Shown here: positions 51,903 to 61,516 of the stretch, piece after piece
Layout of the letters: each line of letters opens with the position of its first letter
How positions within the stretch are numbered: position 1 is the first letter of the stretch
Source: Alphaproteobacteria bacterium
GTDB lineage: Bacteria; Pseudomonadota; Alphaproteobacteria; Micavibrionales; Micavibrionaceae
Assembly: GCA_030427385.1 (NCBI GenBank)
Contig: JAUHWR010000001.1
Location: 1,856,042 to 1,920,041, forward strand
DNA length: 64,000 nucleotides
Direction: 5' to 3'
Translations under genes and position numbers: made by a program
Notes under the pieces: model-generated
Database searches by the model: none
What the model was told of the DNA's origin: nothing
The model's input: the letters and a program-made list of their open reading frames with translations, nothing else

Positions 51903-54900
51903 CTACGCCTCCGCCATTTCCTGTACGGCTCTGTAATCGGTTTTACCCGTCCCCAAAACCGGCAATTTATCAATCACGATAATCTTTTTCGGCACCGATA
52001 ACTCGCTAATCCCACGCTCGGAGGCATAGGCAGAAAGATCTTCTTTTTTCGCGGCCTTATGCGTCGTCAGCATGATAAGCTGCTCCCCCTTTTTCGGATC
52101 GGGGATGGCAACAACCGCTTGTTCCGCTTCGGGATAAACTTGATCCACCATCGCCTCCACACTACTCAGGGAGACCATCTCACCGGCGATTTTGGCAAAG
52201 CGTTTGGCACGTCCCAAAATTTTCACAAAACCCGCCTCGTCAATATCCACAATATCCCCGGTATCATGCCAACCATCTTGCGGCGGTTGTAATTCTCCCG
52301 GCTTATCATGTTTGAAATAACCGCGCATCACATTATCACCGCGCACATACAGGCGGCCGCCCTCCTCTACACCTGGCACATCTTCCAATCGATATTCTAA
52401 ACCGGATAAAATACGTCCGACTGTCCCCGCCTTTTGATGCATCGGTGAATTAACCGCAATCACGGGCGCTGTCTCGGTTGCGCCGTACCCTTCCAGAATA
52501 CGTACACCGAATTTATCCATATAGGTTTGGCGCGTTTCCGCCTTCACCTTTTCCGCACCTGCAAAAATATAGCGCATACGGTAAAAATCATAGGGGTTGG
52601 CCATCCGCGCATAGCCCGATAAAAACGTATCGGTTCCGAACATGATCGTCGCATTGGAGGCATACACCAATTCCGGCACAATCCGATAATGTAGGGGTGA
52701 GGGATAAAGAAACGTCTTAATCCCCGATAAAACAGGCAGCAACGTCCCCCCCGTCAACCCAAAGGAATGGAACATCGGCAAACAGTTAAACACCACATCC
52801 TGCCGGTTAAAATCAACGCGTGATGATAATTGCACCACATTGGTCATGATGTTCTTATGACTCAAAACCACCGCCTTTGGCGCACCTTCGGAGCCGGAGG
52901 TAAATAAAATCACCGCCGCATCATCCGGTCTGACCTTAAATTTGCGATGAACATGGGTGGGCGATGCCAATAATGCGTACGCCTTACCTGCCAGCCCGAT
53001 CTCTTTGCGGATATCTTCCAAATAAACAATTTTAACCTTATCCGCCAATGCGGCAATTAAATCATCCAACCGCCCCAAACGGATAAAGCGTTTGGAGGTA
53101 ATGACCGTTTTAACCTTTGCTGTCTCACATGCCGACATCACCGCCATTGATCCTGCGGAAAAATTTAACATGGCGGGCACGCGCGCCGATGCCTGCAAAG
53201 CAAAAAACGTCACCACCGCGCCCACGGAATTCGGCAATAACACGCCCACCGCTTCGCCTTGCGCGCTAAAGGCTTCAAACTTTTTCCCTAAAACTAAGGA
53301 TCCTTGCATTAATTTTTTGAATTTTAACGGCTTGAATTCGGCGTCTTCGGCGATAATCGCATCCCCGCCATTTACATGCCCCGCCTTGATCAACGCCTCA
53401 TACAATGTCTGCTCACGATCGGTGGTCAGGAACATCATCTCTTCCATTAAATCATAAAGCTGCCTCGCCGCGGCGGCGCGGCGGGCGCGGCCATTTAACT
53501 CATCATCAATTTTGAATTTGCGCGGCGGCAAAATGGTAATGGTAATTTTCGGGAAATTAATAAGCGGCACCTTGCCCTTAAGCCGTGCAAAAGGCGTATG
53601 CTGTACGCCGTCCAAACGTACAGGTACAATCATCGCATCCGCCTTATCCGCAATCATCCCCGGCCCTTCATAAACCTTCATCAATGCGCCGGTTTCTGTC
53701 AAACGCCCTTCAGGGAAAATCACGCAATGCTTATCTTTTTCAACTTCTTTAATCAGGGATTTAATCGAAAACGGATTCGTCGGATCAATCGGGAAAAAAT
53801 CCACCAAGCGCAAAAACGGCTTCACCAAAGGCCAGTTCGCCACAAAGCTATTAACGGCAAACATGGGGCGACCGGGTAAAAACGCGGCGAGTAACGGCGG
53901 ATCAAGCAACGCGACATGATTACAAATAATCACCGCTCTCGGCCCCGCCTTCTCATAATTTTCTAACCCTTTAACTTCCACCTGATATAAAAATTTGAAG
54001 ACACCTTGCAATACGCTTTTGGCAAAATAGTCAGGCACCAAACGGCACACGTACAATGCCGCGCCCAAATTCATCAATGCGAATGTTAAAAACAGATCAT
54101 GAATGTCCCATCCCATCGTAATCAATAACGCGCACAGCCCCATGGCAAAGACAATAAACAGCGAATCTATAATCGCACTGCCCGCAATCACGCGGGCGCG
54201 CCCTTTGGGGTCGGTATAATGTTGAATAATCGCATTAAGTGGCACCACGTACAGCCCGCCGCAAATGGCAATCATCAAGATATCAAACATAATCCGCCAA
54301 TTGGATAACACGCCCAAAAATTCAGACAGGCTCAGTAATTCCCCACTTGCCAGAACGGACGGTGAGGCAAAAAATAAATCAATGGAGAATAAACTCATCG
54401 CCAAAAGGGCAAGCGGCACGTACACCGCCTCCACGCGCCCTTTCAATAAACGATTATTCAATAATCCGCCAATCGCGATCCCCACCGAAAAAATGGTTAG
54501 AAAAAACGCGAGAACGGTCTCATCCGCACCCAGCGCTTCTTTGGTATAGCTGGGGAATTGCGCCATAAACATTGAACCCATCAAATAAAACCAGGAAGCG
54601 CCCAACACAGATCGCGTCACCATTGGACGTTGTTTGAAAACATTTTTAACAATCGCCACGGTTTCCACAATCGGATTAAAATCCACCTTTAATTCCGGCG
54701 CGCGGGCGGGTGTTGCGGGGATAAAACGGCTGGATAAATATCCGATTATGGCGCTGAACAACATAATAATGCCCACAATCGTCATGCCGTACGTCATGGT
54801 AATCAGTAATGTTCCCGAAATTGTCCCGATCAAAATTGCCAAAAACGTACCGGTGTTAATCAGGGCATTTCCCCCGATTAACTCTTTTTCTTCCAAATGA

Positions 54901-55310
54901 TCGGGTAAAATTGAATATTTGCTCGGCCCGAAAAACGCCGATTGCGTCCCCAATGCGAACAGCACAATAAATGATAATATCGCCGATCCTGAAAAAATTG
55001 CGGCAATCCCGCCAAGCGCTATGCCGATCTCCGCCAGTTTTATCACGCGAATAATGCGGTCTTTCGGATATTTATCCGCCAATTGTCCGGCGGTTGCCGA
55101 AAAAATCATATAGGGGAATATAAATACCGCCGCCGCCATTGTGACCCATATTTTCGGGTCCCCCTCGACTTGCAACGTAACCCCATATAGCAACAGCGCC
55201 ACCAGCGCATTCTTAAACAGATTATCATGAAACGCCCCCAGAAACTGCGTGATAAATAACGGCAAAAACCGCTTCGTCCCAAGTAATTCAAACTGGTTAT
55301 TTTGTGTCAT
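51903..55310 (-). CDS. aas: Lysophospholipid transporter / acyltransferase / acyl-ACP synthetase fusion (LplT-PlsC-Aas)
   Basis: 1135 residues in three parts. Residues 1-400 form an MFS transporter like LplT. A PlsC acyltransferase domain has NHVALLDPP with His465 and FPEGRLTETG. From about 640 there is an AMP-dependent acyl-ACP synthetase with LFTSGSEGAPKAVVLSH and YGATETAPV. Together it would flip lysophospholipids inward, activate a fatty acid and re-acylate them. In E. coli the transporter and Aas are separate proteins; the fusion is known from several alphaproteobacteria. It overlaps the upstream HExxH gene by 14 bases, indicating an operon. Confidence 0.93.
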   Translation of the reverse strand: MTQNNQFELLGTKRFLPLFITQFLGAFHDNLFKNALVALLLYGVTLQVEGDPKIWVTMAAAVFIFPYMIFSATAGQLADKYPKDRIIRVIKLAEIGIALGGIAAIFSGSAILSFIVLFALGTQSAFFGPSKYSILPDHLEEKELIGGNALINTGTFLAILIGTISGTLLITMTYGMTIVGIIMLFSAIIGYLSSRFIPATPARAPELKVDFNPIVETVAIVKNVFKQRPMVTRSVLGASWFYLMGSMFMAQFPSYTKEALGADETVLAFFLTIFSVGIAIGGLLNNRLLKGRVEAVYVPLALLAMSLFSIDLFFASPSVLASGELLSLSEFLGVLSNWRIMFDILMIAICGGLYVVPLNAIIQHYTDPKGRARVIAGSAIIDSLFIVFAMGLCALLITMGWDIHDLFLTFALMNLGAALYVCRLVPDYFAKSVLQGVFKFLYQVEVKGLENYEKAGPRAVIICNHVALLDPPLLAAFLPGRPMFAVNSFVANWPLVKPFLRLVDFFPIDPTNPFSIKSLIKEVEKDKHCVIFPEGRLTETGALMKVYEGPGMIADKADAMIVPVRLDGVQHTPFARLKGKVPLINFPKITITILPPRKFKIDDELNGRARRAAAARQLYDLMEEMMFLTTDREQTLYEALIKAGHVNGGDAIIAEDAEFKPLKFKKLMQGSLVLGKKFEAFSAQGEAVGVLLPNSVGAVVTFFALQASARVPAMLNFSAGSMAVMSACETAKVKTVITSKRFIRLGRLDDLIAALADKVKIVYLEDIRKEIGLAGKAYALLASPTHVHRKFKVRPDDAAVILFTSGSEGAPKAVVLSHKNIMTNVVQLSSRVDFNRQDVVFNCLPMFHSFGLTGGTLLPVLSGIKTFLYPSPLHYRIVPELVYASNATIMFGTDTFLSGYARMANPYDFYRMRYIFAGAEKVKAETRQTYMDKFGVRILEGYGATETAPVIAVNSPMHQKAGTVGRILSGLEYRLEDVPGVEEGGRLYVRGDNVMRGYFKHDKPGELQPPQDGWHDTGDIVDIDEAGFVKILGRAKRFAKIAGEMVSLSSVEAMVDQVYPEAEQAVVAIPDPKKGEQLIMLTTHKAAKKEDLSAYASERGISELSVPKKIIVIDKLPVLGTGKTDYRAVQEMAEA

Positions 55311-56115
55311 GATTATGCTTTTCTATTGTTTCTAGGGTCTTTTCCAAACAGGCGGAGACCTTTTCTTCCATCTCAAGCGCCAACCTCTCTTCCAGGAAAA
55401 GAAAATATTTCATACCTTTTTCTTGATCCGACATTGTCGTATCTTTCAGAATATCCGCTTTCTCATCATACTCTTTACAACCGCTGAATTCTCTTTGCAG
55501 GTGAAAACATAGAACGGTCGCCAGCGGATCGTCCATGACATCATTATCATTAATTTTTTTGATGGGATAATATTTGCTATGGTCGAGCATCCCTTCAATC
55601 TCACCATATAATTTTGCCGCGCGTATATCGATGATGGCATGCGCCAACTCGTGAAAAACAGTGCGGAGCATATCTTCAAAGCTATTTTTCTGAATTCCCT
55701 CTTCATCCCATAAAACAATGCATTCAAGTCCGGAAGACTTACTGACATAAAACGCATAGACATGATCTTGATTGGATATCTCATCCATCGTGTAATCGCG
55801 CTCGAATTCCTCCCATTGCGATCTGCGCATAACCCGCGGCGGCTCTATCTGATAGAAAGGGGAAACATGATGAACCAGATCCAGAGATAAATTTATAATC
55901 CTTTGCATACCGCACGTCCCCCAGTTCTGGGCGCAATATAACAAATCCTTCGCAATCTCGGACTCGGGCGCGGCCGCAATTTCCGCAAACGCCTCCTCCA
56001 GATGGGAAAAACTCGCAACCCATTCCTTGTAAGCCTTCACACGCAAGGCATTCACAAAAAAATTTTCGGCGTCTATCTCAACACCCTGCTCATCATCTTC
56101 CTCGGTTTCACTCAT
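55297..56115 (-). CDS. HExxH-containing protein between lipase and aas genes
   Basis: 272 residues from the ATG at 56115, chosen because it overlaps the lipase stop as ATGA; the frame is open to 56175 but that would overlap more. HELAH at 155-159 (TVFHELAHAIIDIRAA) is a zinc metallopeptidase motif. Helical N-terminus; the C-terminus is a charged helix (LEMEEKVSACLEKTLETIEKH). No signal peptide. No family was recognised. The tight overlap with a lipase and a phospholipid repair enzyme hints at a joint role at the membrane, but this is inference. Confidence 0.7.
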   Translation of the reverse strand: MSETEEDDEQGVEIDAENFFVNALRVKAYKEWVASFSHLEEAFAEIAAAPESEIAKDLLYCAQNWGTCGMQRIINLSLDLVHHVSPFYQIEPPRVMRRSQWEEFERDYTMDEISNQDHVYAFYVSKSSGLECIVLWDEEGIQKNSFEDMLRTVFHELAHAIIDIRAAKLYGEIEGMLDHSKYYPIKKINDNDVMDDPLATVLCFHLQREFSGCKEYDEKADILKDTTMSDQEKGMKYFLFLEERLALEMEEKVSACLEKTLETIEKHNHDTK

Positions 56116-56777
56116 TCCTGAAAAACCCCTTCTTTTAAAAAATGTAAAACTTGTTTCTGTACGCTTGGTGTCCATGCCATCATGCTATGGCTGACGGGCA
56201 TCACTTTATGTGCTCTCATTCCCTCAACGCGCGTACTTTCCACGCTGACGACGCCGTCATGGGTTTGCTCAATAAAAAAACGTCCGATATTGATCCGATG
56301 ATCCGGCGCGCCCGCAATTACCCCCAGTTCATACCACGGTGAAATTTTCGAGGCTTTGCGCGATTGTGTGGTTAATTGCTGTCCCGCGGGGCCAAAAAAC
56401 AACTTATATAAAGGATTATCTTTTAACGCATCCGCGACTTCGCTGCCGCTATTTGGCGTCCCTAACATGACCACGCGTCCCATTTTTTCCAACGGGATTT
56501 GATCTTTATAATCCTGCAAATATTGCGCGGTGACTAAGCCGCCCATCGAATGCACCACAAAATGCACTTCGGATGCATTCTCCCATATTTTTGCCTTGGC
56601 TAATTTAGTTGCCAACCATTTCGAAAGGTTACTAATATCCTTAAGCAAAGAAGGGTATGTTATATTGCGTGTCTTATAACCTTGCTTGTGCAAAAATGCC
56701 TCGATTGCCATCATGTTCAACCCGACATGACCGATCCCGTGTAATAACACCACTATTGCGCCGCCTGATTTTTTCAT
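56112..56777 (-). CDS. Alpha/beta-hydrolase, lipase-like
   Basis: 221 residues. The oxyanion-hole region VVLLHGIGHVG, the nucleophile elbow VHSMGGLVTAQYL and the late His in PVSHSMMAW outline a catalytic triad. The form GHxGLN and GTPNSGSEVAD recalls the PGAP1/triacylglycerol lipase group of small bacterial lipases. No signal peptide. First gene of the three-gene operon that ends in the aas fusion, so a phospholipid or acyl-ester substrate is likely. Confidence 0.82.
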   Translation of the reverse strand: MKKSGGAIVVLLHGIGHVGLNMMAIEAFLHKQGYKTRNITYPSLLKDISNLSKWLATKLAKAKIWENASEVHFVVHSMGGLVTAQYLQDYKDQIPLEKMGRVVMLGTPNSGSEVADALKDNPLYKLFFGPAGQQLTTQSRKASKISPWYELGVIAGAPDHRINIGRFFIEQTHDGVVSVESTRVEGMRAHKVMPVSHSMMAWTPSVQKQVLHFLKEGVFQE

Positions 56778-56889
56778 ATCTTTGAATGGTTATTTCTATT
56801 CTTCTTTTTGTTTTATCCTAAAATGCCATTAAAAACCATATTCTATTCCGCCTCTTGCCGCGCGGGGCGTTTCGGTTTATGGCTATGGG

Positions 56890-57336
56890 ATGCAAGATTT
56901 CCTTCTGACATATTATTTTTACATCCAGTCATGTCACGTGATTGCCGCCATCTCTTGGATGGCTGGTTTGCTGTATTTGCCGCGTCTGTACGTGTATCAC
57001 GTTGATGCCAGAGCCGGCTCCAATACCAGTGAAACATTCAAAGTCATGGAATCAAAATTACTACGTTTGATTATGAACCCCGCCATGATTGCCACATGGT
57101 TTTTCGGGCTTTTGATGATCGCTGCTAACCCCGAATTATTTCAAAGCGGCTGGATGCATGTGAAATTCACCTGCGTGATTCTTATGAGCATCATGCATAT
57201 GATTTTTGCAAAATGGCGCAAAAACTTTGCCGCCGATCAAAATGGCTATTCCTCCAGGTTCTATCGCATCTGCAATGAAATCCCCGCCGTTTTGATGGTG
57301 ATTATCATCATTATGGCGATTGCCAAACCATTTTAA
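56890..57336 (+). CDS. hemJ: Protoporphyrinogen IX oxidase HemJ
   Basis: 148 residues with four membrane helices and the HemJ signature SCHVIAAISWMAGLLYLPRLYVYHVD, where the His is a heme ligand, and MHMIFAKWRKNFA with KxxR-like basic residues. The enzyme oxidises protoporphyrinogen IX in heme synthesis, the non-HemG/HemY type common in alphaproteobacteria. It is divergent from the lipase gene and converges on the DUF6489 gene. Confidence 0.92.
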   Translation: MQDFLLTYYFYIQSCHVIAAISWMAGLLYLPRLYVYHVDARAGSNTSETFKVMESKLLRLIMNPAMIATWFFGLLMIAANPELFQSGWMHVKFTCVILMSIMHMIFAKWRKNFAADQNGYSSRFYRICNEIPAVLMVIIIIMAIAKPF

Positions 57337-57364
57337 CCGCGGTAGGCAGGCATAATCCGCCCCC

Positions 57365-57646
57365 TTACTTTTTCTTTTTATCATCTGCGGAACTGCCGCC
57401 CATTCCCATATCCGGCATGCCCATTCCCATTTGTCCCCAAAATGATTTTTGCAGCTCGCTCCAACTGCTGACCATCATCGGCATCCATGTTTTACTGAAT
57501 GTTTCGGGATCAAGCTCGCGGATGGTTTCCCCCATGCGGTCTTCCATTTCCTTCATAAAACGATCTTGCATCGGTTTTACATCGGGCAGCCCCACAAACT
57601 GACGGGCTTCTTCAGGGGTGGCTTCAACATTCACGGTAAATTTCAT
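57365..57646 (-). CDS. DUF6489 family protein
   Basis: 93 residues starting MKFTVNVEATPEEARQFVGLPDVKP, the opening typical of the DUF6489 family of alphaproteobacteria. A helical middle (MQDRFMKEMEDRMGETI) and a methionine/glycine-rich, lysine tail follow. Soluble; may associate with storage granules or membranes like phasins, but unproven. Its start is 85 bases from the divergent zinc-finger membrane protein. Confidence 0.8.
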   Translation of the reverse strand: MKFTVNVEATPEEARQFVGLPDVKPMQDRFMKEMEDRMGETIRELDPETFSKTWMPMMVSSWSELQKSFWGQMGMGMPDMGMGGSSADDKKKK

Positions 57647-57730
57647 AATATTTTTCTTTCCTTGCTATGTTGTCATACTGAACAAACAAAAACTTTGTGT
57701 CTACGCAAAATTGATTTAAACTCTATTTCA

Positions 57731-59278
57731 ATGAGTGATACTCCTACCCAGTCAGATTCTCGAAATTTTCAACGTAACTTTGTTGACCGCTCTGAAATTG
57801 CCTTACAAAAAATTCGTGATGTCGTCACCGGCAATACATTTCACCCCCTACAGGATGTTGAACTTGTCTCCTACGAGGAAGTATTCATTGAGTTTCAGGC
57901 ACATAGCAACCTTATCCTGCATACAGAGCGCGCCGAGCGTGTTATCCCAAATAAGCCGCCGGGTCTGAAAAAAATTAATAATAAAAACGAGCTTGATACC
58001 CTATCCGCAAAGGATATTGAGAACATCACAGAGTCCGAGGCAACCCTAACCGCCCTAAAAACAGATTTATTAAAACGCGAAGATAAGGGCTATTTTTGGG
58101 ATAAACAGCGCGTGCCTCTTCAGGCCGATCCGTTATTGTTTTTGCGCGAAGAGCCATGTCTGGAATGCCGCGGCGCCAAACAAATCGAATGCCGCGATTG
58201 TAAGGGGCGGGGGCATGCCAAATGCCCGAATTGTAAAGCGCAAGGTCAACCTAACTGCCTGCAATGTAAAGGACGCGGCGAAATTCAATGTTTAAAATGT
58301 AAAACCAAGGGTCGCAAAGACTGTCATAATTGTCGGGCAAACGGCAAAATTAATCATGTCACGCAAATCAAATTATTCGCGGACACCCAATTTTCCTATG
58401 ACCGCCGTGATATCCCCGACGTTGCCGTTACCATTTTAGACCGCTTGCGCGATAAATTATTCACCAAGGATCATGCGACATTCAAAATATCGGATGATAT
58501 CGCCGCGAAGAAAAAAGATCACGATGCCGCCATGATGACCTTGACATATGATGTAAAGCTGCCTCTTGGGGACGCCATTTTCCGCGTCGGGGATGAGGAT
58601 GTGCCCGCCTTACTATTTGGTTATAAAACCGCCTTATTGGACGTGCCGCCATTTTTGGAACGCTACATGCTTGCCCCCTTCAATTTAATCCGCCAAGCCG
58701 CGCAGGGGCAGGGCAATGTGATGGAAAAAGTTCGCACCGCCGCGCATCAAACCCGCCTCACCAATCAAGCCATTATCGGCGTGGCCACAAAAGGTGTTAA
58801 TGTCACAGAGCGCGAGTTAAAACATGAATATAGCATTGCGCTAGAGCCTGGATTTATTCATAACCTTGTGCGGACAACACGCGCCGCGCTTAATAAATTA
58901 ACCATGAAACCGCAAATTATTGGCCTGACGATCGGTTTAATACCTGCGCTTATTTTAACTTTACTTTATATTTTTGTCTTTAATAGCGGCGGCATCAATA
59001 CCGCCCAGCCAGTGCGCCTGTTACTGGATATGGTTTTCCTTCTGATATGTGCCTTCCTGCCTTATATTTGTGCACAAATTATGACCCGCCAAACATTGAT
59101 TTACACGCTGGGAACTCATATGAAACCGCATATCAAATTGCCAAAACTTGGTATGCGCGGCCTATGGGGACCTGTAATAATCCTAACCATCTTCATTTTG
59201 CTTTCCGCCAGCGCTTATCGCGCGAATCCGCTAGCCGCGCCTGAAATTTATGCCTTATTCCGCGGTCTTATTCCTTAA
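57731..59278 (+). CDS. DnaJ-type zinc-finger membrane protein without J domain
   Basis: 515 residues from the ATG at 57731 (the frame is open upstream into the DUF6489 gene without support). Six CxxC motifs lie between about residues 146 and 208 (CLEC, CRDC, CPNC, CLQC, CLKC, CHNC) with DnaJ-like CxxCxGxG spacing, but there is no J domain. A soluble beta/alpha part follows, then four membrane helices at the C-terminus (from about 400). The family is unknown; a membrane-bound chaperone-like or redox protein is possible. Confidence 0.7.
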   Translation: MSDTPTQSDSRNFQRNFVDRSEIALQKIRDVVTGNTFHPLQDVELVSYEEVFIEFQAHSNLILHTERAERVIPNKPPGLKKINNKNELDTLSAKDIENITESEATLTALKTDLLKREDKGYFWDKQRVPLQADPLLFLREEPCLECRGAKQIECRDCKGRGHAKCPNCKAQGQPNCLQCKGRGEIQCLKCKTKGRKDCHNCRANGKINHVTQIKLFADTQFSYDRRDIPDVAVTILDRLRDKLFTKDHATFKISDDIAAKKKDHDAAMMTLTYDVKLPLGDAIFRVGDEDVPALLFGYKTALLDVPPFLERYMLAPFNLIRQAAQGQGNVMEKVRTAAHQTRLTNQAIIGVATKGVNVTERELKHEYSIALEPGFIHNLVRTTRAALNKLTMKPQIIGLTIGLIPALILTLLYIFVFNSGGINTAQPVRLLLDMVFLLICAFLPYICAQIMTRQTLIYTLGTHMKPHIKLPKLGMRGLWGPVIILTIFILLSASAYRANPLAAPEIYALFRGLIP

Positions 59279-59304
59279 TGATATGCTGTTTCTCCCATAA
59301 AAAG

Positions 59305-59334
59305 ACCCCTGTGAAATCGAGACTTCACAGGGGT
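59305..59334 (-). terminator. Hairpin terminator between convergent genes
   Basis: ACCCCTGTGAA and TTCACAGGGGT (59305-59315, 59324-59334) form a perfect 11-bp stem with an 8-base loop. A TCTTTTTA run follows on the minus strand, so it best serves the leftward gene at 59409, though it may stop both. Confidence 0.8.
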
Positions 59335-59408
59335 TATTTGGACGACAAGGGACATTTGGAGAGAGATCTAATGCTAAACAGGAGATCCCCGGACTTAATA
59401 AAAATACG

Positions 59409-59774
59409 TTAGCCTTTCAGAGCCTGTTCTTTCACACAGGTTCGATAATTTTTAATGTCCTGAACTTTTTGGGCATGCATATCATCCTTAAGAGGATTAG
59501 AGGCATAGCGCGCGCCGAATAAAATTCCGACGGCCATGGCCTGACTTGTGCTGCGTGTACCCTCTAAGTTCGGATCATCAAGTGAAATTTTGGGAACGGA
59601 AATGTCTGAAACACCATCCAGATGCATCTCACATTCGGTGCGAATATCGAACGCTTTAACATCGCGAACGATCTGATCGTGTGAGGCAATATGCCCGTAA
59701 GATGCGGAACCAGCGCTCATAACCAATACGCCCATGAATATAAGTGCAATACTAATTTGGTTGATATGTTTCAT
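59409..59774 (-). CDS. Small exported protein of unknown function
   Basis: 121 residues with a signal peptide (MKHINQISIALIFMGVLVMSAGSASYG). The mature part has two cysteines (RTECEMH, NYRTCVKEQ) and a glycine-rich FGARYASNP. No family is recognised. It is a single gene with a good terminator, and is divergent from pyrB. Confidence 0.65.
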   Translation of the reverse strand: MKHINQISIALIFMGVLVMSAGSASYGHIASHDQIVRDVKAFDIRTECEMHLDGVSDISVPKISLDDPNLEGTRSTSQAMAVGILFGARYASNPLKDDMHAQKVQDIKNYRTCVKEQALKG

Positions 59775-59949
59775 TTTCTTTTCCCCGCTATGAGATTAAT
59801 CTCATCAAGCTATAAGTTGAGTTTAACGCGAAATATTTAATTATGACAACTACTATCGTTTCGAAATTGGCCGATCTTTTTTAAGAATTTAGTTCAAATT
59901 TTATCTATCTTAGTTATAAATGGTTTAAAGACACATTAAGAAAAACGAT

Positions 59950-60885
59950 ATGAAAAATCATTTCCTCAATATAGCCGATTTTACTCCCCATCAATTGACC
60001 ACTTTTTTGGACCGCGCCCAACATTGGACAGATGCTTTGAACAATAATGCACCGGGGGCAGGGGATCTTCTAAAGGACAAAGTCATCCTGACCTTGTTCT
60101 TTGAAAATTCAACCCGTACGCGTACATCATTTGAAATTGCCGCCCACCGTTTTGGCGCGCGCGTGGTGAATTGGGACGTTAAATCCAGCTCGATGAGCAA
60201 AGATGAAAGCTTTCTGGATACCATTCAAACCCTTGGCGCGATGAAACCGGATGCTGTCATTATTCGCTCATCTGAATATAATGCGCCGTATTTTGTCTCC
60301 ACCAAATTGGATTGCCCTGTAATTAATGCGGGCGATTCCCACCGCGCGCATCCGACACAGGCGCTGCTGGACGCGCTGACGATACGTCAAAATAAAGGAC
60401 ATATAGAAGGGTTAAATATTGCGATTTGCGGTGATGTGGCGCATTCACGCGTTGCCGGATCCAATTTCCAAATGCTCTCAAAGCTTGGCGCAAATATACG
60501 GATTATCGCCCCTGAATTCCTCATGCCTGAGAAAATGCCCGCCCCGAATATCCAGACATTCACCGATATGGATAAAGGGTTACAGGATTGCGACGTTATT
60601 ATGATGCTCCGCATTCAAAAGGAGCGAATGGATACCTCGCAAATTCCGGATGATGCGACTTATTTTAAAGATTACGGTCTGACCCGTTCCCGCTTGGCGC
60701 TCGCCAAAGATAATGTTGTGGTCATGCATCCGGGGCCGATGAATCGCGGCGTTGAAATCGCCGAAGACATTCCCGATGACCCTAAGGTCAGCCTGATCTT
60801 AAAACAGGTTGAAAACGGTGTTCCGGCGCGTATGGCCGTTTTGGAATGGGCGCTATCCTACCAAACACAGCGCGCTGCGGCATAA
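59950..60885 (+). CDS. pyrB: Aspartate carbamoyltransferase, catalytic chain
   Basis: 311 residues with the carbamoyl phosphate site FFENSTRTRTSFE, SSSMSKDESFLDT, HPTQALLDALTI and the aspartate-binding region around HPGPMNRGVEI. It condenses carbamoyl phosphate and aspartate in pyrimidine synthesis. In many alphaproteobacteria pyrC follows directly; here plsY follows and pyrC lies 34 kb away. The gap to plsY is 43 bases. Confidence 0.95.
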   Translation: MKNHFLNIADFTPHQLTTFLDRAQHWTDALNNNAPGAGDLLKDKVILTLFFENSTRTRTSFEIAAHRFGARVVNWDVKSSSMSKDESFLDTIQTLGAMKPDAVIIRSSEYNAPYFVSTKLDCPVINAGDSHRAHPTQALLDALTIRQNKGHIEGLNIAICGDVAHSRVAGSNFQMLSKLGANIRIIAPEFLMPEKMPAPNIQTFTDMDKGLQDCDVIMMLRIQKERMDTSQIPDDATYFKDYGLTRSRLALAKDNVVVMHPGPMNRGVEIAEDIPDDPKVSLILKQVENGVPARMAVLEWALSYQTQRAAA

Positions 60886-60928
60886 TCTAAACCTTGACAT
60901 CACCGCCAATCCGACCTTAATTACTTTT

Positions 60929-61516
60929 ATGGAAGTTATCACCTATAGTGCGCTCGGCTATCTCATTGGCTCAATTCCTTTTGGATTAATTATCACAAAA
61001 CTTGCCGGACTTGGCGATGTCCGTAAGATCGGCTCCGGCAGTATTGGCGCGACCAATGTACTACGCACCGGCAGTAAAAAATTAGCGGCGCTGACATTGC
61101 TTCTTGATGCCCTTAAGGGCGCGCTTATTCCGTCTTGTATAATCATCATGGGGGGCGGATATAATCTCGCTCTCATCGCTGGACTTGCCGCAATGATCGG
61201 GCATTGTTATCCGATATGGTTAAAATTTAAAGGCGGGAAGGGGGTTGCCACCGCCTTTGGGGTTCTGCTCGCCGTAATTCCCCTTACCGGGATAATCGCG
61301 GCAATCATTTGGCTCTTAAGCGCGATCATGACACGCATCTCATCTTTATCTGCCCTGATCGCCTGCGGATTAAGTCCGCTAATCACACTTTATTTTTATG
61401 GCACCATGCCCGCCATCTTTTGCTTGCTCCTTGCGCTTTTAATCATCTGGCGGCACCATGCCAATATCAAACGCCTGATCAATGGCACTGAACCAAAGAT
61501 CGGCAATAAGAAATGA
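60929..61516 (+). CDS. plsY: Glycerol-3-phosphate acyltransferase PlsY
   Basis: 195 residues from the ATG at 60929 (the frame is open further upstream within pyrB, without support). About five membrane helices and the three PlsY motifs: GSIPFGLI, GSGSIGATNVLRTGSKK and KFKGGKGVATAFG. It transfers an acyl group from acyl phosphate to glycerol-3-phosphate, the first step of phospholipid synthesis. Its stop overlaps the dprA start by four bases. Confidence 0.95.
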   Translation: MEVITYSALGYLIGSIPFGLIITKLAGLGDVRKIGSGSIGATNVLRTGSKKLAALTLLLDALKGALIPSCIIIMGGGYNLALIAGLAAMIGHCYPIWLKFKGGKGVATAFGVLLAVIPLTGIIAAIIWLLSAIMTRISSLSALIACGLSPLITLYFYGTMPAIFCLLLALLIIWRHHANIKRLINGTEPKIGNKK

